Below are positions 46,355-56,544 of a stretch of 64,000 nucleotides of DNA, one piece after another. A model generated the notes under the pieces. That model was not told where the DNA came from. It searched no databases and saw only the letters and a list, made by a program, of their open reading frames with translations. Source of the stretch: Polydactylus sextarius. Lineage: Eukaryota > Chordata > Actinopteri > Polynemidae. The stretch is from contig CM028926.1 of assembly GCA_016801845.1 (NCBI GenBank), positions 11,556,501-11,620,500 of the forward strand, written 5' to 3'. Positions within the stretch are counted from its first letter, which is position 1. Every line of letters begins with the position of its first letter. Position numbers and translations under genes: made by a program.

Positions 46355-49300
46355 ATGAAGAGAAAAGTGACAAAAATCAGACCGAGTCCGAACGAAGAAG
46401 CTCGAATGTTAAAGGAAGAAAGTGACCGACGGAGGAAACTACGGATACAACAGGTGATTAGTGACGTCATTATTATTAACGTCTGATATAGGATATATAT
46501 TGGTTATTAATCACTGGTGATAAAATAAACACACGCTCAATGTTATTGATCCTGTTACAAACAGCTGCTGCTACTGTTACACTGTTACATTAATACACTG
46601 ATACATTGATACATTGATACATTGTTACACTTATACATTGATACATTGTTACATTGATACATTAATCCACTGATACATTGATACATTGTTACATTACATT
46701 GATACATTGATACATTAATACATTGATACATTGATACATTAATACACTGATACATTAATACACTGATACATTGATACACTGATACATTGATACATTGATA
46801 CATTACTGATACATTGATACACTGATACATTGATACATTGATACACTGATACACTGATACATTAATACACTGATACATTGATACATTAGTAACAGTATAA
46901 ATTATTCTTCTGAACAACGACTCAGAATTTCAGTTAGTTTTTAAACTGATGTTTAATTTATTCTCAACAGAAACATTTATTTTACAACACAACAATTATG
47001 TGAATCTACGGATCAGTTGTTCAAAACAGATACAAAGTATCTTTTCTGTTCAGTCTATTGATAACCTTACTCGCTGCTACAATGTGTCAATGTGTTGCCA
47101 TGATGTCAGGTGATTGTTTATATTCAGTTACAAGTGAAATTAAACAGTTAAAAAAATAAATACTCAAACAAGTAGATAATAAATCTTCTTCTCCTGTTAA
47201 CTAACCGTCCGACGTCGCCGCGGTGACTCAGGTGCGGGAGCAGCAGCGCTACATCTCCGTCCAGATCCGTCAGGCGGTGGAGCAGAAACGTCAGCGTGAG
47301 TTGGATCATCTGGCCGAGCAGCTGAGACAGAACTGGGAGCAGCAGCAGAGACAGAAACTAGAGACTCTACAGAGACTGTACCAGGACAGTCTGCAGCTCA
47401 TCGGACAGGGACATCGCAGCGCTAAAGAAAACGTGAGATCAAACACAGATGAGCTCCTGAGTTTCTGTTGATGAATCAACTCTTTGAACCTGATGACGAT
47501 GATGTCGTTGTGTTTTAAGCAGCAGCCTGACCTGGAGGCCGTCGCTCAGAGAGAAGAGGAGAATCATGTGAAAGCAGAAGAACGATACCGAGAAGCTCTG
47601 AAGGAGCTGAAGTCTCAGAAACTAAGAGATGAGGAGAGACGGAGCAGGTGAGCTGCGCCACAACGTTTTATATTCAACAAGTTAATCATCACCAGAAAGA
47701 ATCAACGTCTTTGTTCGTCTGTAGATCCATCAACGCCAGGAAGAGGGCGCTGCAGACGGAGAAGGAGAGAGCAGCGAAGGTGGCGGGACTTCCTCCACCT
47801 CCACCCAACCCCATCCAGGTGTCTGTCACACTGTCATCATCATCACCTACACTGATGGAGCAGATCAGACACAGTAACTCTCTCCCTGTTTCAACAGAAC
47901 ATCGACTCTAAAAAACCTCACGTTGTTAAGAAATCTGACGTCAGCGCCTTCGCCACCACACATTACCACATGTCTGACAGCGCCGTGGACAGAGAGCTGG
48001 ACGCTCAGCAGGTTAACTGCTGCTACTGTTAATAATAATATGTTTACCTCAGGGTTTGATTCTCCTCATCACACCTCTTGTGTCTGTTTGTGATCGCGTG
48101 ACCACAGTTAAACGCCAGAGAGGAGGCGGAGCAGGAGGCGAGGAGGCGACAGGAGGTAGAGACGGTGGAGAAGAGGAGGAGACAGGAGCAGCTGGAGAAA
48201 GCTCGTCTCAGAGGGAGAGAGGCTCTGAGGAGGGAACAGCTGCTGCAGGTTCAACTGATGATGATTTATCACATGACGTCAAAATAGAACTACACATCTT
48301 AGTAGGATGAAGAGAGTCGATCTGGTTAAACATTCCTGGACCTGATCTGATCCGTTTCCTCCGTCAGGACCGTGATCGTCTTCTCGTCGAGCTGCAGCAC
48401 ATGCAGCAGAGAGACCTGCTGAGGAGGCGACAGCAGGTCTGTCAGATGCCTCCTCAGATCTTCCAGCCTCTTTACAAGAGACAGGAGATGAGTGAAGACG
48501 TCCAGAGGGAGATGGAGTTTGCCTTCGAGGACATGTACACAGGAGAGAGGAGTAAGGACAGTTGAAGTTTTTATAACTTGTTCCTCAGCTCTCACTGCCT
48601 TTATTAAAGCTGTGTGTGTGTGTCAGGGGTTAAAGGAGACCTGGTGGTGCAGCTGCTTCCTGAGCCTCTTCCTGCTGCGTCCACCAGCAGCCAGGACCAG
48701 GAGCTGGACCGGGACCAGCAGCTGGACGTGACCGTGGACGAAACAGAAAACACCAACGTACGACAAGAAGCTGCAGACACGGAGCAGGAAACATCAGCTG
48801 AAGGTGAAGAGACGCGTCGCATACGAACAGTCTGGATTCACCAGGTTTTAAACCACCACCGCTGTTTGTCTTCACCAGTCGGATCCCGCAGACCTGCTCC
48901 CAGACGAGCGCTGAGGAAACTCCTGGACCGGATCAGGAACCAGAGGAGTCAGTGGGTCGATCGCAGCAGAGACTCGCCAACTGAGAACGATCAGATCCCA
49001 GAAAGAGACACGACCACGAGCATCGAGACGGGATCAATGAGCTGCGACGACAAACTGACCGGAGCCGTAGAATCACAACCAGGTCAGAGGCACCATCACA
49101 TCTGCGTTTAAAATATATATAAAATATATATACATATGTAGTGGATCAGTGTTGACTGTTGACTGTTTTTATTCTGTTTGTTTCATCAGCGGAGACGACT
49201 AAAATCACACATCCTGACGTCAACACGATCCAAGAGTTTGAGGAAGAACGAAGGAAACGGGTTTGTGATGTTTCTTGTTTATATGATGTCAAACTGATGA

Positions 49301-52300
49301 TTAATGTGACGAACAGTCGCCGTCATCACATTAACGTGGTAACGTAACATTTCGTGATTAAACGTGTTAAGTTACAATGTTGTGAAACGATTTGCAGCAT
49401 CCTTAGAGCTCGTTATGTTGTTATGTTTGTCATCTTGAACTCAGCTCCAACAGCTTCATGTTGTCTGTGATTGGTCAGAAGTTTGTGCTGCAGCTGATCT
49501 TTGTTACTGAATCAGTCAGAGTTCATATGTGTGTCGTCTATGTTTGTTTCTCTGGTTGAAGTGAAGAAGTCGAGCAGGTTGATGTTAAGTCAACAGAGAA
49601 ACAGGAGCTTCACTCTGACGAACTCACTACAGATTCTCTCTAAACTGATGTTCGATGTTGTTTTTATTTGAGCAGGATGAAGATCTGGAGCGACAGAAGC
49701 AGCAGCAGTTGAGTTTGTTGCAGGAGTTGGAGCAACAGAGAAATCAACTGGAGCAGATGTTGATCGAAGCTCAGCAGGAACGAGAACGTCTGAAGGCTGC
49801 TGTCACACAGCAAGTGACCGTTACCCAATCAGACGTGTCGGCCCAGGACCAGGAAGTGACCTCTGCTCCTTCTGAGGTCGGTGACGGTTTTAAAACAAAC
49901 TGTGTGTTGAGTTTGAACTTCACTGAGTCATTTTAAACATTGTCTTCATTTAACTTCTGTTCACAGTCGGAGGCTGAAGACGACCACAGCCGGAGAATCA
50001 GAGAATATCAACAACGGCTGCTGCAACAGAACAGGTCTGTTCAGCTTTGATGAAGACAACTCCTCTTTTGTTTCTTCTTCTTCTGATTAAACCTGATTCC
50101 TTGGTCTTTATTTTCTGCCAGAGTTCATCAGAGGTCGGTGGAAGTGGCTCGTCAGCGTCTGGAGCAATATCAACGAGCGTTACGACTCCGTTACAACATG
50201 AGCTGCTCGTCTCTGTCTCCAGACGTCGTTCCTCCTCTACAGCTTCATCCTGCTGCAGCTCAGACACACACACATTGTAACACACACTCGTCTCTTCCTC
50301 CGGACGCCAGCCACCGACCTCTACAGCTTCATACGACTCATTACAGCACACGCTCGTCTGTGGAGGTTCCCACCAGAGACTCTGACGTCCTGACGCCTCC
50401 TCAGCTTCCTCCTCTTCCTCCTCACAGCTTGATGTTGAGTGAAGTGAGATCAGGTTCACATACTCTGAGGAAGCAGAGACAGGATGTGACCTCATGGTTG
50501 ACTGATAACATCACGGACAGAGTGACCGAACATCTCTGTCCACCGACGTCCAGACCTCGTCCAACCAGCGTCCAGCTCCAGACGACTGACCCCGTTCAGA
50601 CCAGAGACGATGAACCTCTGATGTCACAACAAGACGAGGACGAGGACAGACGGAGACGAGACGGTGAGCAGGCGGAGGCTCTGATGCTGCAGATGAGGAG
50701 ACGTCAGGAGGAGGTGGAGCAGGTGAGGAGGTGTCAGGAGGAGGTGGAGCAGATGAGGAGGCGTCAGGAGGAGGTGGAGCAGATGAGGAGGCGTCAGGAG
50801 GAGGTGGAGCAGATGAGGAGGCGTCAGGAGGAGGTGGAGCAGATGAGGAGGCGTGAGGAGGAGGTGGAGCAGATGAGGAGGCGTCAGGAGGAGGTGGAGC
50901 AGGTGAGGAGGCGTCAGGAGGAGGTGGAGCAGGTGAGGAGGCGTCAGGAGGAGGTGGAGCAGATGAGGAGGCGTCAGGAGGAGGTGGAGCAGATGAGGAG
51001 ACAGAAGGAGACGCTGCAGACTCTGATTGACGACGATGACGACGTCAGTGTAGAAACATAAATCGTGACGCGTCGGCGTCTCTGCTGCTGATTAACGTTG
51101 TTTCTTCTCCAACAGACGAATCCTGAAGCTTCGACCGACGTGTTGGACTCAAACAACCTGAGTCAGACTCGTCTCAGGTTACTGACGTCGCTGCTCAGAG
51201 TCATGGAGGAGTCCAACGGAGGAAGGTTGTCTCGTCTGGAGGAAACGGAGGACGAACGACGCTACAGTCAACAACAACAACAACCATCATCATCATCATC
51301 TGCCAGAGGTGAGACTGATGTTAGTTACAGACTGAAGCAATGTTCAACAACTGACATGAACTTTATTTATTATTAAACAGCTCAGAGCAGTGATCCTGTT
51401 GAACCTGGAGCCTCCGTCCTTCCTCCTCCTCTTCATCCTCTTCCTCCTCGAGCAGCGAAGCCTCCGGTGACTCGTGTCCGTCTCGGTCTGATGGAGATGA
51501 TGAGTCAACATGAGCTCAGTGTGATTCAGGAGGTGGAGACGCCGGTGGACTCCAGTCAGGTGACAGGTCGGTTCATCTTCATCATCATCATCATCAAGTG
51601 ATGATCATCACTTTCATCCTGGTTCAGTCTGAGGACGTTGTGTCTCTGTCTGCAGGTCTGGAGGACAGTGTCAACTGGACGCTGTCTTCATTTCATTCAC
51701 CTGCTGTCAACTGGGACATGAAGGACGAATCAGAGGCATCAGAGATGTCATTGTCCTCTGACAGGACGTCTCCTGACAGGACGTCTCCTGACAGGACGTC
51801 CCCTGACAGTGAGAGACGGACCGGGTCACTGAGGTTCAGTCCTGGAGATGTGTGGACACGGAGGCTGCTGACGGAGACACAACCATCTGCTGTGTCTCCA
51901 GACTGTGGTAGGTGGACATGAGGAGGAGACAGACACGGTCCTGATGTGAACATATAAATGAACCAGCGTCTAACTGATGTTTCAGAGTCGGTCCATAGGA
52001 TCGTCTCTGCTCTGTCCTCTGACTCTGGACGAGGAGACGACGTCTCTGGTCCTGTGATGACGAGCTGCAGGTCCACGCAGGTAACGAGCTGATACACTGT
52101 AGATACGACACTGATGTTTTAACTTTCACCGTTTCATTGCTTCACTGGTTCTTTATGAATCAGAATCTCTGAGATCCACTTGTTGTGCATCGATGATGAA
52201 AATCAGCCAAATCTGAGCTCAAAGGAGCCGAGATTACGCCTGAGAAGCATTTAGTGTGTGATTGTGTTTGTGTGTCTTTGTCTGTATAAAGTCACTGTCT

Positions 52301-52420
52301 GTGTGTGTGTGTGTGTGTGTTAATTTGTGTTGTGTGTAACTGAGCGATGATGTAACATGAATAAACCTGACTTGTATTTGTAAATACATTTCATGAAGGT
52401 TTCTACACTTGAACTGAGCT

Positions 52421-52473
<53 letters not shown>

Positions 52474-52489
52474 AAGTGACTAAGTGAAG

Positions 52490-52526
<37 letters not shown>

Positions 52527-55500
52527 AAGTGACTGAGTGAAGTTGTGTGTCTTTGTGTGTGTATGTGTGTGTGAGTGTGTCTTTGTGTGTGTGTGAAACA
52601 AAGCGATGATGTAAAACAACTGAACCTGACGTGTATTTGATTAAAATACATTTCATGACGGTTTCTACACTTGAACTGAGCTCAGTGTGTGAAGTTGTGT
52701 GTGTGTTTGTCTTAAACCGTCACCAGTAGTAAAGTGTGTGTGTGTCAGTCTCCTGACAGACGTCCCGACTCCTCCTCCATCTCCAGCGGCAGCTACGTCA
52801 CCACCGACCCTGAACTGAACGTCGACGCTGGTGAGAAACATGTTGTCTCCATAGTTACAGTTACTTGTTTCTGTATCTGTGATGTTTATCTTCAGTAACG
52901 TTCCAACACTTTTAACACATTGAGATGTTTAGTTTTAAACCTGGAGACCTTTGGTCCTGATGTTCCTGATGAAACCTGACGTTTCCTGGAGGAGAAACGT
53001 TAACAACGTTAACTATTAGATGAACGAGTGAATGAGTGAAGTTCAATGTCTGAGTAAAACAGAAAGAAACTCTACATCCAGAAATAACCAAGCAGATAAA
53101 GAAACACGTCAGTCATCTGATACGACGAGAAGAAACAGGAGTCGTGTCCCACTGGTCTCCTCTGGTCTCCACTGGTCTCCTCTGGTCTCTACTAGTTTCT
53201 TGTGGTCTCCTCTGGTCTCCTCTGGTCTCTACTAGTTTCTTGTGGTCTCCTCTGGTCTCCTCTGGTCTCTACTAGTTTCTTGTGGTCTCCTCTGGTCTCC
53301 TCTGGTCTCTACTAGTTTCTTGTGGTCTCCTCTGGTCTCCTCTGGTCTCTACTAGTTTCTTGTGGTCTCCTCTGGTCTCCACTGGTCTCCACTGGTCTCC
53401 ACTGGTCTCCTCTGGTCTCCACTGGTCTCCACTGGTCTCTACTAGTTTCTTGTGGTCTCCTCTGGTCTCCACTGGTCTCCTCTGGTCTACTCTGGTCTCT
53501 ACTGGTCTCCTCTGGTCTCTACTAGTTTCTTGTGGTCTCCTCTGGTCTCCTCTGGTCTCTACTAGTTTCTTGTGGTCTCCTCTGGTCTCCACTGGTCTCC
53601 TCTGGTCTACTCTGGTCTCTACTGGTCTCCTCTGGTCTCTACTAGTTTCTTGTGGTCTCCTCTGGTCTCTACTGGTTTCTTGTGGTCTCCTCTGGTCTGG
53701 AGGTGTGTCGTTGAGTGCAGTTCTCTCTCCACAACAAACATCATCTTTAACATTGACAAACATCACATGAGACCAGACCAGATCTTTTATCTCTGGTTCA
53801 TCATGTTTATGATCCGAGGACCCGGTGGACATTACATAGTTACTTGTGGTCTCCTGGTCTCCCCTGGTCTCTACACTGAACCACGGCGCCTCCACTGGAC
53901 GGAGGATGAACTGCAGTTAAATACATCTGATCGTTGTAGAAGACGAGTCCTGATCCTGTTGTTTTAGTAAAAGTCTAACATGTTACAGTTTAGACAGAAA
54001 CATGATGATGTAATAACATTAACCATTGATCTGTGATGACGACGACTCGTTCCGGCCTCTGATTGGTCAGTTGGCCGACCAGTCGTCGTGTCTCGCCGCC
54101 GACCACAGAGACTTGATGGAGCGTCTGGTTGGTCAGCCGGCGGCTCACTCGTCTGTGATTGGTCGGCTGACGGAGCCGTCCTGTGACGGAGGACGATGGG
54201 ACCGGACTCTGAGTCGGATGATGGGTGGACTGTCTCATCAGTCCGGTTCTCAGTGGCTGAGTGAAGGACACGACTTCTACGCTGGTCACATGACCGGTCA
54301 CATGGTCAGTGACTCGACGCCGTGGTTGGAAGGTGAAGAAGAGGAGAGTGTGATGAGGCCGCTGGTTGGAGAACTGGACCAGATCAGCAGAGTGTCGGGT
54401 AGGATGAGTTAGAACCTCTGCTGATCCACTGATCCACGATCAATAATCAATAATCATCTCTGTCTCGTGTTTCAGGAGACAGTTTCCTGGTTGATCTCGG
54501 CTCTTCGTCTCTTCCTCCTGAAGCTTCGTCACATAGTCGACGTCCAGAACCAGAAGAACAGAACCGGACGAGTCCGATGAACCTGGAGGCGACGGGAGGT
54601 GAGCGAAAGCTTCTGGTCCGGTCACATGATCAGATGTTACATCTTCATCATCTTGTCGTCTCCTCGTCTCAGGTTCAGACTCGTTCCATCAGTTATCGGC
54701 TGAATTGACCAACAATGAGACGGCGGACGTGTCCGTGACCTTTGACCTCCTCCAACACGACGATCAGCTGATCAGTGAACCGTCGTCTCCTCCTGAACCC
54801 GAACTTCTTCGTTCTGAGACGTCTTCTTCTCACCGGTCGTCTCTGTCCGTCGTCTCCGTCCTGGAGCTGGACGAGTCGGCGAAGACGGAGGTGGAGCTGA
54901 GTCTGTCCACGCTGACGCTGGGTCCGGGTCCAGAACAGGGTCCAGGTCTGATCAGAGAACTGGAGTCTGAGCTGAAGAACCAGACCGCATCGGTACGTCG
55001 TCGTCATGTTCACTGAACAAGGAGAATCGTGATTGTTCTCGTCACCGAGTCGTGTTTCTAATCTTCCTCATCAGGAATCAGAAGAGAAAGGAATCATGGA
55101 GCAGTCGGAGATCACGCTGGTGAGTCTGACAGAGACTGAGACGACCGTCGCCGAGGACGACGACCACGCGGAGACGACCGTCGCCGAGGACGACGACCAC
55201 GCGGAGACGACCGTCGCCGAGGACGACGACCACGCGGAGACGACCGTCGCCGAGGACGACGACCACGCGGAGACGACCGTCGCCGAGGACGACGACCGGA
55301 CAGAGACGAGGCACAAAGACACAGACACGAAGGTAACGGTGTTTGAATGTGTTTAAAATGAGACTGAGCTGCTGTTTCTGATCTGAAAACATTCACCTTG
55401 TTTCCTGCAGGAACCTGAAGACGAAGACTCAAAGTCACGTTCAGGTAAAATCAACTGTAGAAACACGACGTTAAATCAAATCTGCTCTGATCTGATCTCA

Positions 55501-56298
55501 GCCTGTTGGTGAATCTCAGTTCACATCAACACGATCACGGTTGTTTCTTCTCTGTGTCCAGCGACGTTCCTGGAGGTTCCCAGCGGCGTCGCTGACGTGA
55601 ACCGACAGAAACACAGAGACCTGATCCTCCGATCGCAGCATCGAGTCCAGAACATCAAGAATAAATCGACTGTTACTGAGACTCGACGAGACGAAACCAC
55701 TGAGACGAAGGTTAAAACTGACGATCAAACTGAGAATAAATTAAAACAGAAACCTGGAGTCAAACAGAGGAAACCACATGTCGCTGCTGCAGGTGAAGGT
55801 TTAGTTTTAATTTTTTAATTAATTAATATATGTAAGTTTTAATTAATATAATAATGAATCAGTAATTGATCTAAAAAGTTTGATCAACAGCGAACGTCAG
55901 AATGAAGATTTACACGACAGAACAAAGGAAACTGGATGTTTGTGAGATGCACCAGAGAACTCAGAGGTACTGAGACTGTCGTTGTCGTCGTTGTTGTTGT
56001 CGAGGTTGTTGTTGATGTTGTTGTTGTTCCTGCTGTCAACAGACTGTACGAGCAGCTGGAGGAGGTGAAACATCAGACAATGATCAGAAACAGACAAGAG
56101 ACGTACGCGAAGAACCGACTGAAGGCCAAAGAGTTTCACCAGGTAAAGCCTCAGGTCGTCATGACAACAACAGTAACAACAATAATCACATGAACGATCG
56201 TGTCACAATTAAAGAACAAACATCAACTTTGTTTCTTTCTCGTCTTTTGACAGAAAACGTTACAGAAGCTTCGATCCAAACAGACGCAGCCGAACTGA
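46355..56298 (+). CDS. cep295: Centrosomal protein 295
   Basis: Centriole protein required for centriole-to-centrosome conversion. Starts MKRKVTKIRPSPNEEARML, as in human CEP295. Exons: 46355-46453, 47232-47432, 47523-47647, 47725-47818, 47898-48011, 48108-48248, 48368-48551, 48627-49082, 49190-49260, 49676-49876, 49967-50034, 50122-51043, 51116-51308, 51381-51566, 51656-51907, 51986-52080, 52749-52830, one ending 54398 with uncertain start, 54476-54598, 54673-54992, 55075-55332, 55411-55444, 55562-55792, 55891-55966, 56043-56142, 56254-56298. Other joins agree in phase. Matches include LPPPPPNP, MPPQIFQPLYKRQEM, EFAFEDMYTGERRVKG and ALRKLLDRIRNQRSQW. The C-terminus (RLYEQLEEVKHQTMIRNRQE ... 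NRLKAKEFHQKTLQKLRSK) is an ALMS motif. Long coiled-coil stretches. Two in-frame minisatellites enlarge exons 12 and 21. Exon 3 has a NAGNAG acceptor; exon 8 could hide a further intron. Confidence 0.92.
46583..46890. repeat. 9-bp (TGATACATT) array in cep295 intron 1
   Basis: About thirty units of tgatacatt/tgatacact/taatacatt. Confidence 0.93.
50693..50992 (+). repeat. Coding 30-bp minisatellite in cep295 exon 12
   Basis: Ten in-frame units encoding MRRRQEEVEQ, with variants VRRCQEEVEQ, MRRREEEVEQ and VRRRQEEVEQ, then an eleventh divergent unit (MRRQKETLQ). Extends a charged coiled coil. Confidence 0.95.
52295..52575. repeat. GT-rich microsatellite cluster in cep295 intron 16
   Basis: Several (GT)n runs (52,298-52,320; about 52,425-52,466; 52,491-52,522) interspersed with a repeated tataaagtgactgagtgaag phrase. 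Confidence 0.9.
53152..53700 (+). repeat. Decamer (GGTCTCCTCT) array in cep295 intron 17
   Basis: Units of ctggtctcct/ctggtctcca/ctagtttcttgtggtctcct. Long frames on both strands here come from a unit without stops. Confidence 0.95.
55138..55302 (+). repeat. Coding 33-bp minisatellite in cep295 exon 21
   Basis: Five in-frame units encoding ETTVAEDDDHA; the last ends ...DDDR. Acidic and low complexity. Confidence 0.95.
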
Positions 56299-56335
56299 CT
56301 GGATGTTTGAGACTTTCACACGTTTAAATTTGAGT

Positions 56336-56347
56336 TTTATTAATAAA
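56336..56347. terminator. Palindromic bidirectional poly(A) signal
   Basis: TTTATTAATAAA reads identically on both strands. It gives AATAAA to cep295 (44 bases past its stop) and AATAAA to ech1 (about 200 bases past its stop). A second minus-strand AATAAA lies at 56,355-56,360. Confidence 0.7.
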
Positions 56348-56544
56348 GTTTTAATTTATTTGACTCTGTCGTGTTTGGTTGAGTTGGTTTTAATCAAACA
56401 TTCATCACGTCGTTAACAGACGTACTGACTGTTGAACTGAGGTCACTTCATGTTTTAGCTTCTTCAGCTGATTCAAACGTCGGCTCAGTCTCCGTGAATC
56501 AACTCGGCGGTTTCAACGTTCACACGTCGCGTCCAGAGGAGACG

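Noticed and set aside
53272..53895. 207-codon minus and 162-codon plus frames
   Set aside because: Translations of the GGTCTCCTCT array in a cep295 intron.
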